A stretch of 64,000 nucleotides of DNA. Source: Nematostella vectensis (taxonomy: Eukaryota; Cnidaria; Anthozoa; Actiniaria; Edwardsiidae). The notes below the pieces were generated by a model. It was not told where the DNA came from, did not search any database, and worked only from the letters and a program-made list of their open reading frames with translations. The stretch lies in assembly GCF_932526225.1 (NCBI RefSeq), contig NC_064041.1, positions 12,947,951 to 13,011,950 on the forward strand. The letters run 5' to 3'. A program made the translations under genes and the position numbers. Below are positions 29,978 to 52,653 of the stretch, in pieces; positions within the stretch are counted from its first letter, which is position 1; each line of letters starts with the position of its first letter.

Positions 29978-32360
29978 ATGGCTGCGAAGCACTGGAAAGA
30001 ACGGGTCCTTTCCCGGATATTCCATATTTTCATAACCACTGCCGTAGTATTAACCCTCTTCTTAACAAATACAGGTAAGAAACACAGTAACAAATAAGAA
30101 CGTTTATTTTAAGCTGCGATCGCTCATGTTATTCACTTTATTACAGAGCTTAAGAGGTCGATTTTCGATGGACGCTGGTATTATTGGAGTTCGTTTCTTA
30201 TTCTCTGTGTCTTAGGACTCGTGTTTTATTTTATCGCTGGTATTATGGATCCAGGATACGTGGAAACACAAGAACATAATAATATTCTTATTTCCTATGA
30301 GGTACGTATCACTGGAATCTTTGATCGCTGTAATGATTTTTGGTCGAACGTTCGATCGCGTTCTCTTAGGTTTGTACACAATTGTTTTTTTCTGAAGCAG
30401 TACTGTAAAAGTACATATTTGAGTTTAATATTTCTAAGCATTCGACAAGGTTTTCTCTAGATAAGATTTCTGCTCCGATCCCTGGCTCTGAAAAAAGGTG
30501 TTTATTTCGTCGTTTCCCCATGAATTATAGAATAACTGGTCTTTGATTGGTTTATAGTGGTTACCAAACTGAAGGACATTAAGAGACTAGAAATCATTTA
30601 TTCATGATCATTTGTGGTGTAAGAATAACATTATTTCTTATTTTTTTCGTTTTGGTTGAACAGCCTAAGGAGTTGGACTTCCTCAATATATCAATAAACA
30701 ACAAAGGGTGTTATAGTGCATTAAAATAATTTCGTCACAATACATGGATGTGACATTGCATATTCAATGGGAAGTAGGGAGTTTTTCAGTTTAGTTAGAC
30801 TGGTGGTGTAATGCTGAGAATAGCACAATTAGCTGTAGAACATTCAAATTTAGCTTGTTTACATGAGAAATCAAAACATGGAAGATGTCAAATTGTAGTC
30901 AAGAGTTATATGATAATCGGTAGAAGTTTTTACTGTGTTGACGAATGTGATTGTTGCTGATGTTTAATGATGGTTAAGGTGAAAAACCTGTCAAAAGCAG
31001 AAGAGATGGCGTTAGTGATGATAATGATTACGATGTTGGCAATGGTGATGGTGATGATAATGGTGATGGTGGTGATAGTGGCTGTAAAGTCGGTGTTGAT
31101 GATAATGGTGATGGTGGTGATACTGGCTGTAAAGTCGGTGTTGATTATAATGGTGATGGTGGTGATAGTGGCTGTAAAGTCGGTGTTGATTATAATGGTG
31201 ATGGTGGTGATAGTGGCTGTGAAGGTGGTGTTGATGATGATGGTGATGGTGGTGATAGTGGCTGTGAAGGTGGTGTTGATGATAATGGTCGTGATTGTGA
31301 TGGTGGCAAATGATAATGATGATAGTGTCAATAATGGTGGTGTTTGAATGATGGAAACTAATAGGGTGTCTTAATAAAAAGAGTACTGTAACAAGATACT
31401 ACTTTTGGAATGGCTCTAGGTCCAATATATCATTTTATTTCAGAAAGCAGAGGTTGATATTGAAAGCCAGTCTGAAAATGAAAGTGATAATGCAGAAGAG
31501 ACATGTAAGATCCTAGCCACACCTCCATTTGGCAGCAGACTGCGTCGCTGTGGTTACTGTGCGATAATGCAGCCATTGAGAACTAAACATTGTGAGGACT
31601 GTGGACGATGTGTGAGAAAATATGATCACCACTGTCCCTGGCTTGGCACGTGTGTTGGGGAAAGAAATCATAGATTTTTCTGGTGTTTTTTGGTCAGTCA
31701 AAATGCACTGGTAGCATGGGCCATTGAAATAGCATGGTAGGTATCCCTCAATTAAAATAGATAAGAGATTGATTTAGGAGATACAAAAAAAGGCTATTCC
31801 AGCTAATTTCTGGATACACATACCTTCAATGGGAATCCAAATCAATTTAGGTTACCAGGAGTTTAATTTATTGGGACTGCACACATGTCAAGTTTATTCT
31901 GTTTCTTTATTTCTGTTGGTACTTTTGTTTTCTTTGGAGGAGAGGAAACACACACAATTCACAAACACCAGAGATAGATTTTACAAAGTGAGGAATGTTA
32001 TTTGACACTTATAAATATTACTAACAGATGTTCTTTCTCTATGATAGGCATGGATTTGTATACAAGGACTCCTGGTGGGATTGGGTTGTCGCGAATGCCT
32101 TTCTCCTCATCTCAATGTTTATCCTAATCTTTGGTATGATAACTGTCTTCCTTCTCCTTTGCTGTCACACCTATCTGATGGTTACTGCACAGACAACATG
32201 GGAATACATGTCACGGTCGCGTATATCCTATCTTAAGACTCTTAGCGAGGACATCAATCCCTTTGATCAGGGATACTTGTGCAACGTTTATGGGTTCTTG
32301 TGCCAGTGTAGAATACAGAAATGGGAGGCGATGCTGAGAGCTCATGAAAGATGGGCATAA
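29978..32360 (+). CDS. ZDHHC12: DHHC palmitoyltransferase, ZDHHC12-like (4 exons)
   Basis: Exons: 29978-30074, 30147-30301, 31444-31736, 32048-32360, all GT-AG with consistent phases, giving 285 aa. TM1 and TM2 are encoded by exons 1-2 (ending near DPGYV, a motif typical of DHHC enzymes). The cytosolic DHHC-CRD lies at ~119-165 with CGYC, KHCEDCGRC and YDHHCPWLGTCVG (D145 H146 H147 C148; Cys148 is the palmitate acceptor). TM3 and TM4 are in exons 3-4. The enzyme transfers palmitate from palmitoyl-CoA to protein cysteines, probably in ER/Golgi membranes. The short length and lack of a long tail fit ZDHHC12. Intron 2 carries a 45-bp minisatellite. Confidence 0.9.
30985..31310 (+). repeat. 45-bp minisatellite in ZDHHC12 intron 2
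   Basis: About five copies of a unit with 'gtggtgatagtggctgtaaa' followed by gtcggtgttgat and ATGGTG runs. It gives open frames on both strands that are not genes. Confidence 0.85.
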
Positions 32361-34076
32361 TCTTTAACTGCAGTGGTACTACTTCCTATAAAGCAGGGTG
32401 CTAGTATTTGTGACAAATACCACTGTAATGATGCAGTAAGAATTACACTTGTGCAATCCAAGTATTTTGACATTGTATGCATCATCCATAAAAAAAAAAA
32501 CAAATGGCAAATTGAATCTGCATTCTTTGTAAAGGGGGAAAGCCTGTTGTGTGTGTTTTAAAAAAAGCTTGATGACCACAAAAGTATGCCTAGTTCCCTG
32601 GATACTTCATTTACCTGGAAAAGACTACCTGACCACCAAACATAGCAATTAGTGAGACTTGAGAGACAAGATAAACTTTCCTTTGAGTTCCTAAAAAGAC
32701 TAGACTATAAGACATGGCAAAATTACAAGATGGGCTTTCCTTTTAGCTTCTTAACAGGCAATCAAAAGGATGGACTAGGTCATAAAAAAATTGCAACATG
32801 GCAAAATGGGCTTCAATTTGAGGCACAAAGAGACCACCTAGTTCAAGATAACTTGTTTATGAGCCATTGAAAAATGGATGATATGCTTATAAAATAACTC
32901 AACATACAGTATAATAATCCGGGGGGGGGGGGGGGGGACTCCCTTAAAAACAGATGGGGATGACCGTTGGCAAAATAAAAAGGTTATTATTTCTTGTAAG
33001 ACCTCCCAGATTCTAAAATATCTTTGTCTTATTTGGGAACAGCACATTTTGGTCCTGTTTCTCAGATTTAATGCCTCTTTTGACTTTATAAGTTTGTTTA
33101 GGTGACAAGTTTCACAATAGCACTAGAATTTTTTTACCTCGGATATTTGGGGTTAAGTGGTGGGTAAATTTTGCTCTCTGTCAAAGCTGTTGTTAAAAAT
33201 GTCACTAGATCCACTAGATTACACTTTAAAAGCTAATATTATGCATTTATCATTACTATGAGCAGTAATACATGCATGCAAATACTTTTTTGTAATAATT
33301 ACAGATTTTTTTTTCTTTTGCAAAAATTATGAGAATCCAAGATGGGGGATACAAGATGGAGGAAATTCTTCCAAAAAATTGATTATAAACAATTTTATGG
33401 CCTTCTTGCATTGTAAAGCCATTAAAAGGTTGATTTTGACATATCTAAATGATGTAAAATGATTTCAACCCGATATCCGATAATTCAGGCAATATTTGAA
33501 AGAATATCAAGACATCATATTTATGATGTCATTGTGACGCCATAATTGATTCGACCAAAATAGGGCGTGACGATTCTTTGCATGGTGGTGATTAGTGTCT
33601 GTAAGTTTGATGGTCATAGCGGTTTCAAAATAGGGCGTGACGGTTTTTTGCATGGTGGTGATTAGTGTCTGTAAGTTTGATGGTCATAGCGGTTCATGAA
33701 ATACGGAGGGGGGGACCTTTTAGCCCCCCCCCAGTCACAGACAGCTCAAAATAGCCCAGTCTGAATAGGGTTAAGAACCCACTAATTGAACAGGTAGGTT
33801 GCAAAACAAAGGTTTTGAATGTAACTATTGCCTTTTACATAAGTTTTAGATACCTAAGTGGTTCAGGAATGTGTATTTATTGCACACCTGTCAACCCCAG
33901 AAAATCTCAAGGCTTGAGATTTTTTTTTGAGGGGGATTGGTAGGGTATATTATTATTTTGGGGAGGGGTGGGATATACCCTCACAGGGGGCTCGCAACCT
34001 CAAGCAAGCAAAATAGCTTTCCGTACACTCGCATGCATGTTCAATATGTTGCTACAAAAGGAATTATAATTTTTAT
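32361..34076. other. Intergenic DNA with a ~70-bp tandem duplication
   Basis: No gene seen. A segment beginning caaaatagggcgtgacg occurs at ~33556 and again at ~33626, each with 'gcatggtggtgattagtgtc' and a following 'gtaagtttgatggtcatagc'. Poly-G runs occur near 32924. Confidence 0.5.
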
Positions 34077-34372
34077 TACCTCAGAAATTGCATGCAAGTT
34101 TTTCACCCCCTTCAGAAATTGCATGCAAGTTTTACACTCCCCTCAGAAATTGCATGCAAGTTTAACACTCCCCTCAGAAATTGAATGCAAGTGTCTACAC
34201 TCCCCTCAGAAATTGCATGCAAGTTTAACACTCCCCTCATAAATTACATGCAAGTGTTTACACTCCCCTCAGAAATTGCATGCAAGTGTTTACACTCCCC
34301 TCACAAATTGTATGCAAGTTTTACACGCTCCTCAGAAATTGCATGTAAGTGCTAACACTGCCATCAGAATTA
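34077..34372 (+). repeat. 31-bp minisatellite, ~9 copies
   Basis: Unit close to 'cccctcagaaattgcatgca' plus agtttaacact, with point differences between copies. Confidence 0.9.
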
Positions 34373-34528
34373 CATAATGATACCAGTTCTGTATCATGAC
34401 TATCATGCAACCGAATAAACTAACCAGTCTACATGTTTTTTTAAATAGAAGTAGAATTGTGTGGAATTGAATAGTCGCACCAAAATCGCGCGAAATCTAT
34501 TTTTAAACCATAGCGTTGTATATGTGTG

Positions 34529-34597
34529 ATCCGGAAATGACGTCAAGGTAAAGAAATTGTCATAGCGTTTCTTATTATGATCCGGAAATGACGTCAA
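34529..34597 (+). promoter_or_regulatory. Duplicated ETS/CRE composite sites
   Basis: GATCCGGAAATGACGTCAA occurs at ~34529 and ~34579, about 50 bp apart and in the same orientation. CCGGAA(A/G)TGACGTCA is a known composite of ETS and CREB/ATF sites in animal promoters. The surrounding sequence (catagcgtt) is also duplicated, so a local tandem duplication made the pair. Confidence 0.45.
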
Positions 34598-35211
34598 ATT
34601 GACGCAATTGTTGACTTAGATGGCTTCTTTACCTTCTTTCACTGAAAGAGAAATATTTTTTTATGAATTACTTTCTATATTGAAGAGAAAAGAGTTTTTT
34701 TTATGATTCCATGGAAGGCCGGCACTTGAGCACGCCACGGGTCCCCCGCTGCTTAAGTGGGTTTTCCGTTTGCCTTTCAACTAAAAAACATACCATTGAA
34801 TTCCCGTCATAGTTTTCAGCTGACAGATTTCTACTCCAGTGGACATACAAGACTTGACAGTTGTATTAAGCCTTCTTGGAAATGAGTTGAGCATTCGCTT
34901 TCATTGACTCAGACGGAGATGTTGCTTCTTTACACAACAACCAAAATTTATGTATGCAATGTAGTAATTACGAGCAAATAAGCAACGCGAATAAACAATT
35001 GATGTTTCGCTCCACATCACGTATTGTTATTGAAGTATTACAAATAACTCTTTTTTAGTCTCGGTTGGTTCGTTGCTAAGATCAGAAGGAAACTCGTAGC
35101 TTAGCGAGGGACTGAAATCGTCCTCAACAACACATTAAGCAAGCTGGAACCACGAAAAATTGCCCCGTCTAAGGACGGGAAAGGAAAATTCAAGCATGCC
35201 AAGCAAGGATC

Positions 35212-35235
35212 ATGGCTGAAGCGAGGGCTATCAAG
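35212..35235 (+). CDS. Candidate orphan 5' coding exon (8 codons)
   Basis: ATG in fair context (AAGGATCATGG) opens MAEARAIK and runs in phase 0 into a good donor (AAG|GTAAGA). It could be an upstream exon of the P450 gene at 37555 via a phase-0 acceptor at 37560/37561, which lacks a strong pyrimidine tract. It could also belong to an unseen gene or be chance. Confidence 0.2.
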
Positions 35236-37204
35236 GTAAGAGCGAACGATTAGCTACACGACAGACCAAATAGACAAAATAAAGTGCAGAGTTCCAAAAC
35301 AATACTGCTCATGCGGAGATGGCGAGTATAAATCTCTTGCTCAATTTACAAGACTAAGACTGCTCACATTCCTGCACTGTTAACCTAAAATATTGCGCAA
35401 TGGTTATATCCAAATAGTCCTTTAAACTTGTAATGTGTGTTATACTAGTACTCGACCGATTAGATCCCGCTAAAGTCCCGCTGATTCGATAAATAAACTT
35501 CTTCGATCATGACTTTTTTTACCCTTTCGTATCCAGTGTGACAGTAACGAAACTAGAGTTCAAAGCATTTTTTTAGGAGATTAATTTATTCTATTAGGAT
35601 AACTTTATTTTGATTTATCTGCTAGTGATACACAGTAACATTATTATAGTATTCGCGTAAACTATATTTTTTTAGTATGACCCTTGGATAAGGTTGTTGT
35701 GATGATGATGATGTTTATTGGTACCATATAACTTTACATAACGTTACATAGGTTGTTTCAACCAATACATTTTTATACTTCCTTACCTTATTATATTTCC
35801 TTTTTTCCTTTCCTTATACACATACACAGAAAAATGCGCTTTGCGACAGGAGAAAAACAGACGGGGTGCTCGACAGCAAAATCAATTTTAACCCTAAGGG
35901 ATAGCACTTCGTGGTCAACAACAATTCTTACCCCTAAGAGATAGCACATTGGGTGTGGTGGAAGGAATTTTTAACCGTAAGATATGGCATTTAAAAAACA
36001 ATGCTCGTTTTAATTGGCTGACGGATCCTGTATTGTTATGTTACCGACAATAAAATCGGAAGTATTAACTGATCAGTTGACTTGTGGTTTATTGTAATAA
36101 TACGTTTCGAGCGATTGGGCCACCATTTAGCGTGAGACACCCTAAAAGATAGCAGAATCGGAAAAATCCTCCTCCCCGGGCGTAAAAACCCCTAAAAGAT
36201 AGCAGAATCGGAAAAAATCCTAAAACACTCCCTAAGAGATGGCAGTTGGTAAGAATTTTATACCCTAAAAGATAGGTCGAACACCCCCGTCTACTTTTCT
36301 AGAGAGCCCCCCCCCCCTTCCCCGGGAGTATATACCTACACTCTTACTTTTATAAGAGCATCTCATTTTCAATTGAGGCTGTGCTGTTCATATTTTTTTA
36401 ATGGCTAAAAATATTCTTATGTTCTTGAATTTTAACGTGTATAAAAAGATATAACACCCAATGAAATATTTGTAAGAAAATTACACATTGATATTATGAA
36501 CACAATCTGATTTTGCATTTTACATGTTTTAGAACGCATTACACTAACAAAATTACTCCCTTCCAGTTTAGCAATGTTTGGGGTAATTAAGTTTATTGAC
36601 CACAGAACAAAGAGTAAAACATTACAAAGCTGTTACATATTAAGAAAACGTTGTCGTTTTGGGGGTCTGGTACCGAGGAATCTTAGTTTCTTTTCAGATA
36701 TTTTCTCCATTGACTAAAGATGGTCACAGTCACCGTTTTTCTCTTCTGATTAGAAGTCATAAAGTTTACGAAGAACTGCGGTACGGCAACCTTAAAAATG
36801 ACAAGAATCATGCAGCTTTTCCAAATAAAGAATATATTAGTTTCCTTATAAGGAAGTGACCTTGTTTGGCAAAAATGATAATTTTTAGCTAAATTTTCTT
36901 GATATGATAAACGTGAAAAGCCCACATGGGAGGGCGGTGGGTGAATGACCGAGACGAAGAACTGACGCTGATATGCCTGTCACTCAACTAACTACATGGG
37001 CTTGTGCCTTATTTGGTCGTAATTACAAATTATCATCTTACGGTAATTATGAACAAACAGTATTTGGCTGCTTTAAATTTGGTGAATTCTCAGACTGCAC
37101 AATATCAGAAAAAGAGATTCGTAGAAATAAAGAGCGTATTCCAAAAAAAAGTGTTCCAACAATAAATGTTAAATGGCATTTCTAAGACCGGAAGTTGCTT
37201 ATGG
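35236..37204. other. Intergenic, degenerate 'CCCTAAGAGATAGCA' repeats
   Basis: Variants of ccctaa(a/g)agatagca occur at about 35893, 35933, 36144, 36190, 36229 and 36263, often followed by gaatcggaaaaatcc. This is a diverged tandem-like family. No gene was seen. Confidence 0.45.
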
Positions 37205-37390
37205 GTTCTAATACTCACGGCGCGCAAAGGCTTAATATTGCTCAGTGCTCGCAAAGGCTCAATTAATCACTGTGCGCAAAGGATCAATTACCTAGTGCGC
37301 GTAAAGGCTCACTTTAGTCACCGTGCGCAAAGACTCGGTTACTCACGGAACAATAAAGCTTGATAACTCACGGCGCGCAAAAGCGCGATG
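37205..37390 (+). repeat. Degenerate ~25-bp repeat upstream of the first P450
   Basis: Seven or so diverged units built on 'cgcgcaaaggctcaattact'. The same core recurs in P450-1 intron 3. Confidence 0.65.
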
Positions 37391-37554
37391 ATATAGGGTG
37401 TGCGCGGGTGGGGGTAAAAGGGGAACTTCCTTCTATATATACTATACGAATTTTAAGACCCTGCCATAAAGCCGTTTATGCTCACCTATCCTAAAAATCC
37501 TGCTTATTCTATCCCAAATAATGTCATCTCTTCTTCTGTAGTCGCCGTGTTGTG

Positions 37555-46765
<9,211 letters not shown>

Positions 46766-48034
46766 GATACCAGGAGGACACAATCTTAAACATTTATTAT
46801 ATTTTAAGCAAAATACCAAATAATTTATAGCAAGAATGTATTTTAGCAATATTGAATCTGATCAAGCTTCAATGAATGGTACTTAGTATCACCCATGTGT
46901 TATAATGCTTTTAAGTATCTTTTTGTCTTCGTCCGTATGTCTGTTGACCACACCGAAAGTTCTATCCCATAGGATTTGGAGCGTCGGCTCGAGTTATCCG
47001 AAACACTCGATTAAAGACCTCCTCTCCAGAGGTTGGTTACGGATGAGTCATAGCCCCCCCCCCCCCCCCCCCCTTGCCTAAGAAGTGCATGTTTTGACGT
47101 CTTCCTATATCAAGTCCCCCTTTTAGTACATGTTGTATATGCATCAGCTCAAGAGAGTTTCCTCACCACAGCTAGACCACACAAGGCCAAGAGAACTTAT
47201 AACAAAATAGCCCTCTCTATGACGTTATAGGGCATCTGCGTAAATAACCCGGGACCCAAATTAAAACAATCAACAATAGAAGTGTTACTTTTACCGTGTT
47301 CTATGTACACATTGATTGTAATCTAATGAAACTCTGCTAACTGGTATTCAAATAATGAAGATAGTGTTTGTTCAAGTGAAACAGTGATAGAAATTTTAAA
47401 AGGAAAATAAAGTTTGTATGAGTCCATGAGTAATGACGTCAATTTTAAAAATGCCTATCCATTGTTTTTTTATTCACGGCTGGGTTTAATCGTACCTTTG
47501 GAGACGTGGATCTAACGTGTTCGACACAACCGTCGCACAATTATCTGTTGTTTAAACACAAAAAGAAGAATTTTGCATTTACGCCTTTTCATAAAACAAT
47601 GCATGACAACAATGATAGATTCCTGCAATCCATAGCATTGTGCACTTTAATGAAATATTAGCTGTGGGTTCCATAACTGCGCGGCTGGAGCCCTGCTGAA
47701 TTGTTTTTACAGGTTATGTTAATGTCCTCTCGTGTCATACGACTAGTTAAAGCTCAGTCGACCGTGAGATAACGTTGAGGTCCGGAACAAGCACAGAAAA
47801 CGTCGGATTAACAAGAGTCACGGTAAAGCTACTAGCGAATTCACTTAAAACGTAATACGAGGTCACACTAACCTGAAGCCACTCAACTTCCAGACTTTTC
47901 AGTGAAATTGTTTAAAAAACTTTTGGGTCCGCTGGTTTAAGAACTTCAAGGATAAAGCCGGCGGGATTTGGAGGCAGCTAATAACCAAAGCTGCGCAGAT
48001 ATTTCGTGGGAACGATTCTCCTATTAATTTCAGA
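46766..48034. other. Intergenic region between the two P450 genes
   Basis: Must contain the 3'UTR of the first gene and the promoter of the second. An AATAAA lies near 47405. A TTATTTCAG-like acceptor (atttcag, 48027-48033) directly precedes the second gene's ATG, so an upstream non-coding exon is possible. A long C run occurs near 47055. No other gene seen. Confidence 0.4.
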
Positions 48035-51000
48035 ATGGCAAAAGCCTTTAAGAATCGTTCCCCGGTGGTAACGCCGGTATCTGATGTAGCACAAGTTCCC
48101 GGGAGCGACAAGCAGCGATTGTTTCACCTTGTTCGGCTTGTAATGGTATGTTTAGTTTGACTGTTTATAAATAAGGGTTTCTCTAAAGTTTATTCCTTTT
48201 CACTACAATGATATTATACTGTAGCTACAAGAGTCTCCTTCTGGTTTTTGGTCATTGTGAGTAGATTAGTTGATTGCACCCTTACTTTTGAATTCACTAA
48301 TTTAATTTAGATTTAAAGTATATTATGATAGTCCATGGAGTCAACAACCAAGGGTTACTCAGTCAACCATCGCTATCATAAACACATGATAACCCAAGAC
48401 AGAGCTCACAGCCCTCTATTAGCTTTGATTAACAAGGGCAGTATGAATTTTTTCGCCTCTTTTATTATCCAGCTTATGGTAATTTGAATATACAACATTG
48501 TCAACAAAGTAAATATTATTCGACCCTCTCTCTTACGTACTTACGCAATGCTGCTTGCCGTCATTATTTTTTAAGCCTGTCTAACTTCTCCATTAGTAAG
48601 TGCTGACTTAATTCTAAGTTTCTGTGTATTTCAAATTTAAGCCTTCAGAATTTAAGTGTCTTTTTATGGATCCCCGCAGAAACCATTTCAAGCGGAACCG
48701 GGAAAAGACTACGTCCTTAGTGGAAACAACATTTGAAAAATAACAGTTTACTGTATTTATGGATTTTTACCGGAAATGAAATATCTAGGTAATTACACTG
48801 GTAAAAAAGATGAATTATGTTTTAATGATTGCTTAAATTAACGTTCTGTCCCATAGTGTTGCTAAGCAACAATGACAACTAATATAAATGTCGGAAAATA
48901 TTAATTTAAATAGTAGTTTTGAAGTCGCACTTATTGAATTATACTTCGTGGCTAATAAAAACTATATAGCTATTGTTTTCAAACTACACGGACAATTAAT
49001 GTTTATGGTCTTTGGGCTTTTCGTTAATCTCTGAAAATAATGGAATTCGCTCATGTTATTGTTTCTAATGACTCGAAAATATTATTAAATACCACACCGT
49101 ATATAACAGATTCATCTCACCGTCTCTGTGAGCTCAAGAGGTTGAATCTTGGATAACCCATCATTCTGTCGTAAATGCTTTCGAGACAACGCAGACTATT
49201 CGTGGACGGCTTTCCCCCTGCCCCCCGTTTCCTAGCTCACCCTTCCTTTTATTTGAGCATACAATACACGGTGAGGTATTTTAATTGGGCGGGTGGAAGG
49301 GGCTTTTGCAGTTCTGGGCTCTTTCAGAGCTGTCTTTGTCACCTGAGTAACTCTGGACAAATGAACTTGAATGCTGAATACGAGGCTTTAAAACATATGA
49401 TTCAAAGGTAAAAAGGGCTTATCTAGGATTTTATACAGGAATTTTCGCAACAGCAACAGAGTTGTCAATTTATCCTTATAAAAAAAGCAAAAAAACGAAG
49501 CACCCTATTTGAGTTACTCCTTTTACTTATTTTTAACGTAACAGAAAGATATCGCTACGATGGGGACAATGAAGATTAAATTGGGAAATCTATAATTGTT
49601 TATTATTATATTTTATTTTATTTGCCATTAAAAATGGCAGGGACACCGCGACAGCTTTAGGCAAATTACTGCCTCTCTAAAACAGAAGAGCTGAGGGTGC
49701 ATATACTATATAAACTTTACACAGACAGCCTCCGTCATGTACTAGTACTACAAGTATAAGCTTACATTAACGCTATACCCGTTATGTTAATGCACCTTTG
49801 GTTATGCTCCCAAAAGTACGCTGAACATGGACTCTGCCTTCTGCAGTGCTTCTCCAACGTCACTCTATTGAAATATATAAGATTTCTGAGACGAGACCGG
49901 CGCCATCTGATCCACAAGGGATATAAAGTCCCAAATGTTGAGAGCCAGATTGTTATCTAAATAAATCCTTGATTTATTAATTAATTAATTAATTAATTAT
50001 TGAATAGGGGGATTGGCGTACAGGATACTTGCAGTATGACTCTCTTGTAATTTTGACTTCTACCGATATAAGTAGTAAATAGGGGTACGTTTGAAACTCT
50101 TTTTGTCTCACTTGTTCTCCCTCATTCCAGCTCGGCCAGGGGTATTTCCGCAAGCGGATGGAGAAGTGCCGAAGTCCGGTGTTCCGAGTCAATATGGGCG
50201 TGAAAGGTGTCGCTATCTGTGATCGCAAGGCCATAGATGCCATGTTTGATGTAAAAGTGGTATGTACGAGATGTGCTTATTGTGTTGCCTTTACATAATT
50301 CGTGTAAAAGTCCCTTCACCTCAGAGTGGAAGAGCTTCAGATGGATATACCAACTCAGCGACATAGCACCGTCCAATTATAGGGAACACTCCATTGTCTT
50401 AACGAAAATAACCGGTTGAAAATCACTAGCTTGATGGACGGAAATGATTGGCCCTTGGTTTCTTTTATGAAAAATATCTATATTCAAAGTAACGGCTATA
50501 AACTTCGCTCGGAAAAGAAAATGCTTGAACTTATGGTCAAATGCCTGAGTCATCTTGAAACCATTCTCTTCCCCAGAGCATCCGCCATTTCTTGTTTGTC
50601 GTTTGTCGGTAGTTCCTCACTAATCATGACCGAGGGGCTCTGGGAACGAGAATGTCTAGTAACCAGACTCCTCAAAGGCCAACAACGACTTCGTGGTTTC
50701 ACTGCTACGGGTGCACGTTGAATTGCACTCTCTCTTATTCACTCGGAGAACTGTATGACTTGTAATTTAGAACCTCCAAATATTTTAAAATCAGAGAGAA
50801 GTGAAATACCGTAAATGATCTAACGAACGCCCCCTTAAGCTAACAAGTTTGTAATGAACGCCCCTATCTAACAAGCGCCCCTTACCCTCCCTCCCAGCTT
50901 AAAACAAACGACAAGGAATTTCGGTAGTAAAATATTAAATTAATCTGCACTAATAAACGCTTCCTATCTATTGAACTACCCTCCCCCCTTACCCCTCGCA

Positions 51001-52556
51001 CCATCGAAATTTAATAAACGCCCAGGGCGTTTATTAGATCATTTACAATACTCTATTTTTGTTAGATTCGCAAGGAGCCAGCGTTTGGCCGACTCAACTA
51101 CAATCTTATACTCCTGGATAACTACGTACCGTCCATCTTTACAAACGATACACCGCACGAGAGACAGAAAGCGTTCCTTATGAAAATCTGCCAGACGGCA
51201 CAGGAAGCCCAAATACTACCCACAACCCAACGCGTGGTGACCCAATACCTGGAAAGATGGGGGAAAGCAGGTACGTATGGGGGTAGGGTGAGGATGATTG
51301 TTGTAAGCACAGGAAGCCCAAATACTACCCACAAGCATACGGGAATACCTGGAAAGATGGGGGGAAACAGGTACGTATAGGGGTAGGGTGGGGATGATTG
51401 TTGTAAGCACAGGAAGCTCAGATATTTCTCCGAACCCAAAGGTTGGTGACGCAATATCTGGAACGATGGGGATAAGCAGGTACGTATGGGGGTAGGGTGA
51501 GGATGTTTGTTACAAGCACCAGAATACCTGAAAAGACGAACACTGGTACGTAAAGGGGAATAAGGTGAGGCACAGATGTTACCCAAAACAATACAATGGT
51601 GACTCCTTGCCTACTGCGCGCAATTTTTTTCGCGCTGTGTTATGCGTGAAAGGTTTAACGTTACATACTCTTCATCAGACGCGAATCTGAAGCAAGATTG
51701 GGAGAATGACGTCCGTGCAATGCTAAGTGACATATTCACGGAGGCATTCCTTGGTGTCAGTGTGAACCCGACCTTGATGTATAATATGGTCAAAGGATCT
51801 TGGGCGAAGCCAGGCTCGAAGTAAGTGGTGGTGAAGGTGGTGAATGTGGTTGTCCACTTGATAAGGGTCCTTAACACGAGACCTGGCTCCTGAATCCGCC
51901 CCTGGTTATCACTCAAGATATAGATCCATGTGAAACCTTTTCTTTTTTATTAGACTGTTCAAAAAAGCAGATGATGCCGCTAGACTCCTCCGAGAGTTCC
52001 TCAGAGAAGCACTCCAGAAATCCACCAAGTTACAATCGCTGTTGTCTACTGCCGTGGACGCTGGTGTCACCGAGGAACAAGCCCTAGCTGACATTCTTTT
52101 TATGCTCAAGTATGTACACAAATAACACACAAAATACCACACAACACAACCGCCATATTAATAATTACCCAGAAGACTCTTTGGGGCAAGGGTGGTCTTG
52201 ATGGTGCCGATAGAAATATATAAATGGATGATTTGTGCGACTCAGGATCATCCGGCAATGTTAGTAATGTAGCCTAATTGGCCTCAATAATCATGTTATT
52301 CTGTTCATTTAGTTTTAACGCGTATGGCGGTGTCAGTGGAGCTTTGATAGGCTGTCTCGCAAGGCTGACCGTGACAGACCCGAAATACAAGGACGCCATG
52401 CGACATGAAGTGATCAGCGCGGTCGACGAAGATGGCGTGACACACGAATCACTTAACAAGATGAACAGGCTACACTGGTTTGTTCTCGAGGTAATACAGC
52501 TGCCAATTTTATGGATAAATATAAAGGCTTACATACTGGGAAGTGAGTTTGGGGTA

Positions 52557-52653
<97 letters not shown>

